The notes beneath the pieces are model-generated. The model saw nothing but the letters and a program-made list of their open reading frames with translations, was not told the DNA's origin and did not search any database. From Desulfobacteraceae bacterium (lineage in GTDB: Bacteria; Desulfobacterota; DSM-4660; Desulfatiglandales; B25-G16): a stretch of DNA of 6,674 nucleotides. Below, piece after piece: positions 1 to 6,229 of the stretch. The stretch covers positions 1 to 6,674 of the forward strand of contig JAPVWE010000076.1 of the NCBI GenBank assembly GCA_028572035.1, read 5' to 3'. The position numbers and the translations under genes are program-made. Numbering within the stretch: the stretch's first letter is position 1; each line of letters starts with the position of its first letter.

Positions 1-1238
1 GTTTTCACAAGATCAACCATATCTTTTGAGGCCTTTTCCTCTAATTCGGCTACATGGGGGGCAATGATATCTTTAAAACCTCCAAAAAAGCCGGTTATAG
101 ATATTCCATCTACCTGATCATCTTCCATGCAAACCTTTACACATTCAGTAATCATATGAGGATTCTCTTCAGCCGTTCCTCCGTAATCAATAGGGTTACT
201 GGCCGGCATACCTTCAAGCAAGAAAGGCTTCATTCTTTCCTGGGTTTCTTTGCTCAGAACGGGAACCTCCATTCCATACTTCTCAGCGTTATCTGCTGCT
301 ATGGAGTTATCGCCACCTCCCTCTGATAAAATAGCTACCCTATTGCCCTTAGGCAGAGGACAACTGGCAAATACATCCGCCATATCAAAGAGCTCATCCA
401 CATTGGATACCCTCACAATACCTGCCTGCCTGAAGGCCGCATCCACAATCACATCGTCGCCTGCGAGCGAACCGGTATGAGAGGCAGCAGCCCTTGCCCC
501 AGCACCTGATCTTCCCACCTTAAGGGCAATAACCGGTTTTTTCTTTACAGTGTCCCGGACGACCCTGACCAGATTATTTCCATCTGTAATGCCTTCCAAA
601 TATGTCATGATGACCGTGGTGTCAGGATCATCTTTCAGATAATCTATGTATTCATGAAAATTAACCCCTATAGCATTCCCAACGCTGATTATTTTGCTGA
701 AGCCGACTTTCTTCATCCTGGCGTAATGGGTCAATGAATCGATCACATTACCACTCTGGGCAAGAACCGAGATCGGGCCTTTTTCTATGTGAGGAACTCC
801 TAAGAAATTCATATCTGCTGAGGCGCTGAACATGCCGCTACAATTAGGGCCAATAACAAACGCACCGGTCCTTGCTGCCTCCTCTAAAATCTCTGCTTCA
901 ATCCTTTTCCCTTCCTCCCCTGTTTCCCCGAGTCCGGCGGTGATAATGATGATTCCCTTGGCATCCATTCTTACGCTATCTGCCACAGCAGGGATGAGAA
1001 ACCTGGGTGCAACGACAATCATGACAAGGTCGACCTCTTTATCAATCTCGGTAATGCTCGGATAGGCCTTTCGCCCAAAAAGCTCGGATCTCTTAGGATT
1101 AATCAGATAAATGTCTCCCTTGTATCCCCCTTCAATGAGACTCCTTGTTCTCCTCTCAGAGGCCTTTCCCGGGACCTCAGAGGCACCGATTACAGCCACG
1201 GATCGGGGGTTGAATACATTTTCCAAAGATCTTTCCAT
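1..1238 (-). CDS. Acyl-CoA synthetase (ADP/NDP-forming), CoA-binding alpha part, 3' end outside window
   Basis: This gene encodes the first 412 residues of an NDP-forming acyl-CoA synthetase, the family that interconverts acyl-CoA + ADP + Pi with a free acid + CoA + ATP in the cytoplasm. A Rossmann CoA-binding domain opens the protein (VAVIGAS at 14-20, INPKR at 46-50). GPNCSG follows at 130-135, a QSGN loop at 161-164, and TYLEG at 212-216, whose E215 may be the glutamate that stabilises phosphohistidine. The phosphorylated histidine is expected at H254 in SHTGSLAG (253-260). A second succinyl-CoA-ligase-like domain starts near 295 (SEGGGD at 305-310). The ATG has AGGAG nine bases upstream. 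The reading frame is still open at the window edge, so a separate alpha subunit (about 460 residues) cannot be told from an alpha-beta fusion (about 700). It is the last visible gene of the transporter operon, which suggests it activates the imported acid or makes ATP from its breakdown. Acyl specificity is not readable. Confidence 0.9.
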   Translation of the reverse strand, partial: MERSLENVFNPRSVAVIGASEVPGKASERRTRSLIEGGYKGDIYLINPKRSELFGRKAYPSITEIDKEVDLVMIVVAPRFLIPAVADSVRMDAKGIIIITAGLGETGEEGKRIEAEILEEAARTGAFVIGPNCSGMFSASADMNFLGVPHIEKGPISVLAQSGNVIDSLTHYARMKKVGFSKIISVGNAIGVNFHEYIDYLKDDPDTTVIMTYLEGITDGNNLVRVVRDTVKKKPVIALKVGRSGAGARAAASHTGSLAGDDVIVDAAFRQAGIVRVSNVDELFDMADVFASCPLPKGNRVAILSEGGGDNSIAADNAEKYGMEVPVLSKETQERMKPFLLEGMPASNPIDYGGTAEENPHMITECVKVCMEDDQVDGISITGFFGGFKDIIAPHVAELEEKASKDMVDLVK

Positions 1239-1247
1239 TGAGTTATT

Positions 1248-1252
1248 CTCCT
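1248..1252 (-). promoter_or_regulatory. Ribosome binding site of the acyl-CoA synthetase
   Basis: AGGAG on the minus strand with a nine-base spacer to the ATG at 1238 fixes the start of a gene whose other end lies outside the window. Confidence 0.75.
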
Positions 1253-1262
1253 ATAATAAATA

Positions 1263-1275
1263 TCAGTGGCACTGA
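1263..1275. promoter_or_regulatory. 13-bp palindrome upstream of the acyl-CoA synthetase
   Basis: TCAGTGgCACTGA is a perfect inverted repeat with a single central base, 24 bases upstream of the synthetase ATG and within the 80-base gap after the DUF1566 gene. It could be a small operator or a short hairpin. No convincing -35/-10 pair was found around it, and one short palindrome can arise by chance, so this is only a candidate site. Confidence 0.2.
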
Positions 1276-1318
1276 GTAGCTACATGGGACGAGGAAAAAC
1301 AACCTGGGTCGAGATTTT

Positions 1319-1792
1319 TTACTTCAGAGTTCGCACTGGAAGCGCCCTGAAATGTTTCTTAGTGAGCATAAGCGTTGAATAGTGGTAGCCTTTTCTGAAA
1401 CTGAAGGCATAAGCTGAAATAGCCTGACTATCAATAGTCCAGACCCATGCACAGCTTAGCCTGATGATAGGATCAATTCTTACATTTAGCCCGCAGTCTG
1501 TCTCATACTTGGTTCCATCTTTAGTATACAAGGTCTTTAGCTCTTTGATCGTTGGCATTCGCCAATCTGAGTATTTGTATCCGGCTATGGGAGGATTTTC
1601 ACAATATATCTTTGCATCTTGCCATGTAATGTCCCCCATGTTGTCCGATGCAGCCCACATCAAATTGGTCAGTGTATCGGTGACTGTGCCATCACCATTG
1701 TCCATGAAGCGTTGATCTGCCTGGATCGAGCTAAAGAGTAAAATCATAAGTGGGCAACATATCACTGATATGATAAAGAGTTTTTTTACCAC
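1319..1792 (-). CDS. Small exported DUF1566-domain protein
   Basis: The product is a 157-residue protein with an N-terminal signal (VVKK followed by a hydrophobic run at 5-20 and a probable signal peptidase I site after IQA at 23-25). The mature part carries the DUF1566 (Legionella Lcl C-terminal-like) pattern: RFMDNGDGTVTD at 28-39, LMW at 44-46, the W57 helix, DWRMPTIKEL at 76-85, and the terminal RALPVR at 149-154. Cysteines at 64, 100 and 114 could form a disulfide after export. The frame extends upstream to an ATG at 1888, inside the stress-protein gene, but GGAGGG five bases before the GTG at 1792, with the signal peptide directly after it, makes GTG the likely start. Domain members are secreted or surface proteins of mostly unknown role. 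Its place between a stress-protein gene and a synthetase gene suggests co-expression, not a defined function. Confidence 0.8.
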   Translation of the reverse strand: MVKKLFIISVICCPLMILLFSSIQADQRFMDNGDGTVTDTLTNLMWAASDNMGDITWQDAKIYCENPPIAGYKYSDWRMPTIKELKTLYTKDGTKYETDCGLNVRIDPIIRLSCAWVWTIDSQAISAYAFSFRKGYHYSTLMLTKKHFRALPVRTLK

Positions 1793-1797
1793 TTTTT

Positions 1798-1803
1798 CCC
1801 TCC
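1798..1803 (-). promoter_or_regulatory. Shine-Dalgarno that sets a GTG start for the DUF1566 gene
   Basis: GGAGGG lies five bases before GTG at 1792. It decides between this start and the longer reading from 1888, which overlaps the preceding gene by 44 bases and would bury the signal peptide behind 32 extra residues. Confidence 0.75.
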
Positions 1804-1844
1804 ATCTATGGGTTCCATATCTGGGGATTGGCAACTTTGCGCAG

Positions 1845-2354
1845 TTATAAGTCAATATCCGTAGCCCCCTTTGAAATGGGAACCACAAGTGCAGGTCGCC
1901 TGCTATGTCTCAGCACCTTTTCAGAAACGGACCCCAGGAAAGTATGGCCCAGCATCCCCTTGCCATGGGCCCCTAAGACAATAAGATCGCTGTTGAGCTT
2001 ATCCGCGGTTTTCAAGATTTCATCCACGGCATCTCCCTCATGAACCAGAATGGAAGAAACCCTATCTGTTTGAATTCGGTTATCCTTTTGTCCCTCATCG
2101 CTTAACCGTTGTAATCTTTCCCTTATTTTTTCAATGGTCTCCCTGGATTTTTCTTCCCGCAGCTTATAGTACTGCTCCTCACCCATCTGGGTAATGATGG
2201 GGATCTCCATGGCTGAATCTATCATGGGCAGAACATATAAGATGGTTATCTTTGCATCCAATGCCTCTGCCAAGGTTATGGCATAGCGGAATGCAAAGGT
2301 AGAGTTTTTTGAAAGGTCTGTGGCGTATAAGATGTTTTTTATTGATGGGAGCAT
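1845..2354 (-). CDS. Universal stress protein, UspA family, ATP-binding type
   Basis: The product is a 169-residue single-domain cytoplasmic Usp. The first strand carries ILYATDLS (8-15) with the conserved D13. The ATP-binding signature G-x2-G-x9-G-S is complete at G128, G131, G141 and S142, and is followed by VSEKVLRHSRRPALVVP, typical of the nucleotide-binding class. A charged helical insert at roughly 58-90 is longer than in minimal Usp proteins. AGGAGA six bases before the ATG supports the start. The gene begins 24 bases after the TRAP permease stop, so the two are almost certainly co-transcribed. In Halomonas the Usp protein TeaD is encoded with the ectoine TRAP transporter TeaABC, binds ATP and modulates uptake; a similar role here is an inference from context. 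Confidence 0.92.
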   Translation of the reverse strand: MLPSIKNILYATDLSKNSTFAFRYAITLAEALDAKITILYVLPMIDSAMEIPIITQMGEEQYYKLREEKSRETIEKIRERLQRLSDEGQKDNRIQTDRVSSILVHEGDAVDEILKTADKLNSDLIVLGAHGKGMLGHTFLGSVSEKVLRHSRRPALVVPISKGATDIDL

Positions 2355-2378
2355 TTTCTTTCTCCTCTCTGTCAGACC

Positions 2379-4457
2379 CTATACCTCCTTATTGGCCAAA
2401 GCCCGGGCTCGAGGTAACTGAATGAGGTAGGTGAATCCAAATAAGGCCAGACCAATTGCATACCAAACAAAGGTATTTCCAAAGTGCAGGTAACTCATAA
2501 ATACTTGTGGCCGCAGCACCATAAGGGCTACCCCTGCCAAAAGAATTGCCTCATAGATCCTGTTTTTGGCTATAAAGAAATTTTGGGTCAGAGCGGCAAA
2601 TGCAAACATGGCTAAGACACCCGTCACAAATATCACGACACCATGCCACCAGGAGGTTACATTAATCAATAGTAGGTCAGTATTAAAGACAAACATGAAA
2701 GGCAGAATGGCCGTGCGGATGTCATAGGTAAATCCCTGAATGCCTGTGCGGATGGGATCTGATTTTGCGATGGCCGAAGCCGCATATGCAGCCAGACCCA
2801 CAGGTGGGGTATCATCAGCCAGGATACCAAAAAAGAAGCAAAAGAGATGGGCTGCAATGGCAGGGATTACAAGGCCGTAATCTTGGCCAAGTTGCATAAT
2901 TACCGGTACGGTTAAGGAGGCCATGACAATGTAATTGGCTGTTGTGGGAAGCCCCATCCCCAAGATAAGGCTGGCGATAGCGGTAATGATGAGTAAGAAG
3001 ACAAGATTACCCCCGGCAATGGTGTCAATCACCTCAACAATCAGTCCTCCCAAGCCCATAGCAACTACACCAACGATAATGCCAGCGGTAGAAACGGCAA
3101 CGCCTATTCCCATCATGTTTCTCCCGCCTGCCACCAGCGCATCCCATAGTTGACGAAGGCTGAGCTTAAAGGCATCCTTTAAGGACTCTTTAGCTATATA
3201 CGCCCTGATCAAATTCTGTAAAACAATTAATACAGCCAACACCTGAATACCCCGATAAGCAGCAAGCTGCGGGGAATGGCGTAGGATCATTAATTCGTAA
3301 ATAAGGTAGAACATTGGGATCAGGAAATGAAGTCCCCTAAAGAGGGTTTTGAAAAAGCGAGGTATCTGATCTTTGGGAAGTCCCTTTAAGCCAAGTTTTG
3401 AGGCCTCTAAATGGGTGATGTATATCAGGGCAATATAAGAGATTATGGCCGGTATGAAGGCTGCCCGGACCACCTCAAAGTATGGGAGATTGCAGTACTC
3501 GGCAATGATAAAGGCAGCTGCACCCATAATAGGCGGCATGAGCTGCCCATTGGTGCTTGCTGCTACCTCAACGGCCCCTGCCTTATAATCCGGATAGCCC
3601 ACACTTTTCATAAGGGGGATAGTGAATGTCCCTGTGGTTACGGTGTTGGCAATACTTGATCCTGAAACCAGACCGGTCATACCGCTTGCCAGAACCGCGG
3701 CCTTTGCTGGCCCTCCCTTAAATCGCCCCAGAAGAGAAAAGGCAAGGTCAATAAAATACTTTCCACCTCCGGCCTTGTTCAACAGAGAGCCGAACAGAAC
3801 GAAAAGAAAGACGATCATGGCTGAAACATCCAGGGGGATACCATAGATTCCTTCTGTAGAGATGGTCATCTGGCTCATAAAGCGGCGGAATGAAACCCCC
3901 TTAAAGGCGATAACATCGGGCATATAAGGGCCAAAGAAGCTGTAAAAGATAAAGAGGCACGCAACGATAACCAGAAACGGTCCCAGCGATCGTCTTGCTG
4001 CTTCCAAAAGTAAGATGACAAGTATAACTCCGACAACAATATCCGTGAAGATGGGCGCTCCTTGCCTTTCAGCCAGTTCCGCGTAATTTATGGCAAGGTA
4101 GAGTGCTGCGTAAGCTGCAATGATGCCCAATCCATAATCGATAAAGTGAATCCTGTTTTTAACCGACAAGAAGGAAAAGATGCCCTTGGTCTCTCTCTTT
4201 TTGAAAGCGGGATAGCTTAAATAAACCAGCATGATAGCAAAGGCCAAATGGATGCAGCGGACATAGACGGAATCCAGGATAAGAATCTGGGGAAGGGATA
4301 GCTGAAATAGTGACCAGGCAGCTGCGATGCAGGGAATGATATATCTGGCTGCCCCTGAAAGCCTTCTTAAGCCAAATTCGGCCTCTTCGGCAATTCTCTC
4401 GGCAACTTTAGCCCCTTCATCAACCTCTTGGTTATGATTTATGTCTGTTTTTTCCAT
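2379..4457 (-). CDS. TRAP transporter fused permease (4TM/12TM, TAXI type)
   Basis: The 692-residue inner-membrane protein joins the small DctQ-like and large DctM-like permease parts, as is usual for TAXI-type TRAP systems. After a charged cytoplasmic N-terminus (1-36) come hydrophobic segments near 38-60, 66-84, 108-126 and 138-175 (small part), then the DctM core. Core signatures are SGSSIANTVTTGTF (265-278), EVAASTNGQLMPPIMGAAAF (297-316), GMGLPTTANYIVMA (500-513) and ADDTPPVGLAAYAASAIA (547-564). Their positions suit the two internally repeated substrate- and ion-binding hairpins of the DctM fold. Further helices at about 585-680 extend beyond the core, and the total length is normal for the fused family. 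TRAP carriers import organic acids with a sodium or proton gradient and require the periplasmic binding protein encoded just upstream. The start has AGGA nine bases before the ATG, weaker than its neighbours' sites. Confidence 0.95.
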   Translation of the reverse strand: MEKTDINHNQEVDEGAKVAERIAEEAEFGLRRLSGAARYIIPCIAAAWSLFQLSLPQILILDSVYVRCIHLAFAIMLVYLSYPAFKKRETKGIFSFLSVKNRIHFIDYGLGIIAAYAALYLAINYAELAERQGAPIFTDIVVGVILVILLLEAARRSLGPFLVIVACLFIFYSFFGPYMPDVIAFKGVSFRRFMSQMTISTEGIYGIPLDVSAMIVFLFVLFGSLLNKAGGGKYFIDLAFSLLGRFKGGPAKAAVLASGMTGLVSGSSIANTVTTGTFTIPLMKSVGYPDYKAGAVEVAASTNGQLMPPIMGAAAFIIAEYCNLPYFEVVRAAFIPAIISYIALIYITHLEASKLGLKGLPKDQIPRFFKTLFRGLHFLIPMFYLIYELMILRHSPQLAAYRGIQVLAVLIVLQNLIRAYIAKESLKDAFKLSLRQLWDALVAGGRNMMGIGVAVSTAGIIVGVVAMGLGGLIVEVIDTIAGGNLVFLLIITAIASLILGMGLPTTANYIVMASLTVPVIMQLGQDYGLVIPAIAAHLFCFFFGILADDTPPVGLAAYAASAIAKSDPIRTGIQGFTYDIRTAILPFMFVFNTDLLLINVTSWWHGVVIFVTGVLAMFAFAALTQNFFIAKNRIYEAILLAGVALMVLRPQVFMSYLHFGNTFVWYAIGLALFGFTYLIQLPRARALANKEV

Positions 4458-4574
4458 ACTTCTAGATCCTCAACTAGTAATGATATTCTCTCTAGCATCT
4501 TTTTTCGACCAAGTGGATTCATAATGAAAATGGTCATGTAGATGTATGCGGGGAAGTGTACTGTTTGGCGCATA

Positions 4575-4610
4575 TCAAAAAGGGTGCAGGAGATCCCACA
4601 CCCTTTTTGA
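4575..4610 (-). terminator. Intercistronic hairpin between binding-protein and permease genes
   Basis: TCAAAAAGGGTG (4575-4586) and CACCCTTTTTGA (4599-4610) form a perfect 12-bp stem around a 12-base loop. On the minus strand the hairpin starts two bases after the binding-protein stop codon, and its GC core is followed by TTTTT, giving the shape of a weak intrinsic terminator. Because the permease gene follows 117 bases later on the same strand and has no evident promoter, partial termination or protection of the upstream mRNA from 3' decay is the likely role. Either would make binding protein in excess over permease. The plus strand reads the same hairpin with a better U tract, but no plus-strand gene ends here. 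Confidence 0.7.
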
Positions 4611-4612
4611 TT

Positions 4613-5596
4613 TTATTTCAGGCCCACCTCTTTATAGTACTTCATGGCACCTGGATGAATAGGTGCGCTCAAGGCCTCCAGCATGTTCTTTTTGGTAAGG
4701 ATACCGTAGGCCGGATGCAATTTCTTGAAGGCCTCCAGATTGTCGAAAACTTCCTTGGTGATAGCATAGACGATATCATCAGGAATCTTCGCGCTGGTCA
4801 CAAAGGTGGCCTTCACAGCAAACGTATTTACATCTTTTTTGTTTCTCGCCATTGGATAAAACTTTATCGGAATGTAGGCCTTTGCATAATAGGGCCACTT
4901 GGCAACAAGCTTATCAATGCATGCACCTGTTACAGGAACAAAATGTACCTTTCTTCTTCCACTTGTAGCCGCTTTTATAGAGCCATTAGGATGGCCCACC
5001 GTATAGAAAAATGCATCGATCCGGCCATCCTGAAGGAACTTGGCAGACTCATCAGCCTTGAGTCCCTCAGCCCTCATCTCCGTTTTCCAGTCTATGCCGC
5101 AGGCAGCAAGGGCATCTGTAGAGTTACCTCTCTGCCCGGAGCCGGGGTTTCCAATATTGACATGCTTACCCCTCAGATCCATAAAGGTCTCAATCCCGGT
5201 GTCATTTCCTGCCACCAACACGATAGATTCAGGGTGAAAACTACAGATAGCGCGAAGGTCCCTTTGCGGTCCCTTATCCTTCCAGTCTTTGGTGCCATTC
5301 CATGCCTGGTACTGCCGGTCAGACTGAACGATACCAAACTCAAGGTCTCCGGCCATGACTGCATTGACATTAAATACCGAACCGCCGGTGGATTCCACAG
5401 TCACCCTAAGGTTATATTGTTTTTTCTTCTTGTTAACAATTTTGCCAATAGCACCACCTGTGGGGTAGTAAACACCTGTTACTCCACCAGTTCCGATGGT
5501 TACGAATCTGACTTTGGCGGAGCATGTATCTACATTATAAAATGAAAACACCCCAACCAATACCACTGCCAAACCAAGTAAAAATATCTTCTTCAT
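4613..5596 (-). CDS. TAXI family TRAP transporter solute-binding protein
   Basis: The product is a 327-residue periplasmic binding protein. A signal peptide (MKKIFLLGLAVVLVGVFSF, probable cleavage after CSA at 25-27) precedes the family start RFVTIGTGGVTGVYYPTGGAIGKIVN (30-55). ESTGGSVFNVNAVMAGDLEFGIVQSD (68-93) and NIGNPGSGQRGNSTDAL (147-163) are the typical ligand-pocket stretches. DGRIDAFFYTVGHPNGSI (190-207) and the C-terminal IHPGAMKYYKE (313-323) complete the pattern. Length is normal. TAXI proteins hand organic acids, often dicarboxylates or glutamate-like compounds, to fused TRAP permeases such as the one encoded next; the ligand here cannot be deduced. The start is well fixed by AGGAGGA four bases before the ATG, the strongest translation signal of the operon's complete genes. 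It is the first intact gene after a broken regulator. Confidence 0.95.
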   Translation of the reverse strand: MKKIFLLGLAVVLVGVFSFYNVDTCSAKVRFVTIGTGGVTGVYYPTGGAIGKIVNKKKKQYNLRVTVESTGGSVFNVNAVMAGDLEFGIVQSDRQYQAWNGTKDWKDKGPQRDLRAICSFHPESIVLVAGNDTGIETFMDLRGKHVNIGNPGSGQRGNSTDALAACGIDWKTEMRAEGLKADESAKFLQDGRIDAFFYTVGHPNGSIKAATSGRRKVHFVPVTGACIDKLVAKWPYYAKAYIPIKFYPMARNKKDVNTFAVKATFVTSAKIPDDIVYAITKEVFDNLEAFKKLHPAYGILTKKNMLEALSAPIHPGAMKYYKEVGLK

Positions 5597-5600
5597 TATC

Positions 5601-5607
5601 TCCTCCT
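5601..5607 (-). promoter_or_regulatory. Ribosome binding site of the binding-protein gene
   Basis: AGGAGGA, four bases before the ATG at 5596, is a near-perfect Shine-Dalgarno sequence and agrees with the high expression expected for a periplasmic binding protein. Confidence 0.8.
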
Positions 5608-5645
5608 AACAATAAGAATAAGTTTGTCTTACGTTATCCCTTGCC

Positions 5646-5674
5646 TCAAAAAAACTGATACACTCACCTCCTTT
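5646..5674 (-). promoter_or_regulatory. Orphan perfect Shine-Dalgarno with a five-codon reading frame
   Basis: AAAGGAGGTGA (5674-5664) is fully complementary to the usual 16S rRNA 3' tail, yet no gene starts behind it. The only nearby start is GTG at 5663, three bases from the GGAGG core (short spacing), giving GTG TAT CAG TTT TTT TGA. It sits 50-78 bases upstream of the binding-protein ATG. It could be a leader peptide, a ribosome standby site, or the leftover of a start region lost when the neighbouring regulator was truncated. Confidence 0.35.
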
Positions 5675-5691
5675 CTTGTATAGTTTTCCTC

Positions 5692-5889
5692 TTAAGATTT
5701 GTAACTCTCTATGTCAAATAGTTCTTGAGCATTGTCATAGATATATTGCGCAACTCTGCCCTGGCTCGGTGTGAATTCCTCGTAATTGTTAGAGATATGA
5801 TCGAGGATATTTTGGGTCTGTTGTTGATGAGGCTTTTTCATTAGATCGAAGATTTGTGAAGGTTTTTCATCCTTTTTCGACTGTCTCAA
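5692..5889 (-). pseudogene. Truncated RpiR/MurR-type transcriptional regulator (N-terminal remnant)
   Basis: The frame gives 65 residues from a TTG at 5889. Residues 24-60 (TQNILDHISNNYEEFTPSQGR onward, then VAQYIYDNAQELFD) resemble the first helices of the RpiR N-terminal HTH domain, whose usual pattern is a tyrosine, then LTPSE, then ADYILENPEE. A stop comes right after FDIESYKS, so the recognition helix (normally AGVS.xTVVRF) and the whole C-terminal SIS sugar-phosphate domain are missing; intact members are about 280 residues. Neither the TTG nor the internal ATG (residue 17) has a Shine-Dalgarno sequence. Both points argue for a decayed gene. RpiR proteins control sugar or carbon catabolic genes and often sit beside their targets, so this was probably the regulator of the transporter operon. 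A small independent peptide is possible but less likely. Confidence 0.6.
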
Positions 5890-5917
5890 GTATTTTTTTG
5901 TTTGTCAAGCATTTTTT

Positions 5918-5930
5918 CATCATACTTGAT
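5918..5930. repeat. Left direct repeat of the first element
   Basis: CATCATACTTGAT matches the copy at 6067-6079 in 12 of 13 bases, in the same orientation, and abuts the element's left end. Confidence 0.6.
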
Positions 5931-6066
5931 GGCTTCGTAAAAAGTCGCCGGTGCTGTCATTGCGAGCGTAGCGAAGCAATCTCATTGGCTGTAACTGCTT
6001 GAAATCAGGAGATTGCTTCGTCGCTTCGCTCCTCGCAATGACCGGTGAAAAGACTTTTTACGAGAC
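5931..6066. mobile_element. MITE-like inverted-repeat element with target duplication
   Basis: About 136 bp folds into one long imperfect hairpin. The outer arms TCGTAAAAAGTC (5935-5946) and GACTTTTTACGA (6052-6063) are perfectly complementary. Inner arms GTCATTGCGAG (5956-5966) with CTCGCAATGAC (6032-6042), and GAAGCAATCTC (5973-5983) with GAGATTGCTTC (6009-6019), are also perfect, around a 25-base centre. The element is flanked by CATCATACTTGAT (5918-5930) and CATCATACTTAAT (6067-6079), 13 bp with one mismatch, as expected for a target-site duplication. The ends could also be drawn at TGATGG/CCATCA, with a 5-bp duplication TACTT. It encodes nothing and would need a transposase in trans. It lies 41 bases upstream of the regulator remnant. 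Confidence 0.7.
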
Positions 6067-6079
6067 CATCATACTTAAT
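6067..6079. repeat. Right direct repeat of the first element
   Basis: CATCATACTTAAT is the partner of 5918-5930 with one G-to-A difference and abuts the element's right end. Confidence 0.6.
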
Positions 6080-6200
6080 CTACAAAATGCAGGAAACTTT
6101 ATAACTCATTGAGCACTGCTTTATTGTGCAATACTCAGATATAAGACAAAGTAAAAAGGGATGTAAAAGGGTTCTTCAATTAAAGGTCTAAAAAATCCCA

Positions 6201-6229
6201 TTGACAAAGGTAAGGCCCAAAACTATAAG
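6201..6229 (+). promoter_or_regulatory. Near-consensus sigma-70 promoter facing the MvhD-type gene
   Basis: TTGACA (6201-6206), a 17-base spacer and TATAAG (6224-6229) match 11 of 12 consensus positions at the optimal spacing. Transcription would start near 6236 and run about 290 bases to the ATG at 6528. The -10 box overlaps the left copy of the 9-bp duplication (6219-6227), so its last two bases come from the inserted element. Confidence 0.65.
6219..6227. repeat. Left target-site duplication of the second element
   Basis: AAAACTATA is identical to 6509-6517 and overlaps the promoter's -10 box. Confidence 0.55.

Noticed and set aside
1793..1888. N-terminal extension of the DUF1566 protein to an ATG at 1888
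   Set aside because: The extension overlaps the stress-protein gene and would precede the signal peptide; GGAGGG directly before the GTG at 1792 explains the start better.
4556..5545. A 329-codon plus-strand reading frame antisense to the binding-protein gene
   Set aside because: It mirrors a gene with clear family motifs, a signal peptide and a strong ribosome binding site. The antisense translation shows no recognisable domain, and its first part runs through the hairpin.
5597..5691. Promoter GTTACA-17 bp-TATACA for the binding-protein gene
   Set aside because: Each hexamer matches only about four of six consensus bases, which is expected by chance in AT-rich DNA.
5612..5691. Continuation of the regulator reading frame past its stop (VSVSVFLRQGIT resembling the recognition helix)
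   Set aside because: The spacing from the preceding helix is too long for the family and there is a second stop; the likeness is too short to trust.
6111..6136. Hairpin GAGTATTGC/GCAGTGCTC as a terminator
   Set aside because: It is not followed by a T run, pairs well only on the minus strand through G-U pairs, and no gene ends there.
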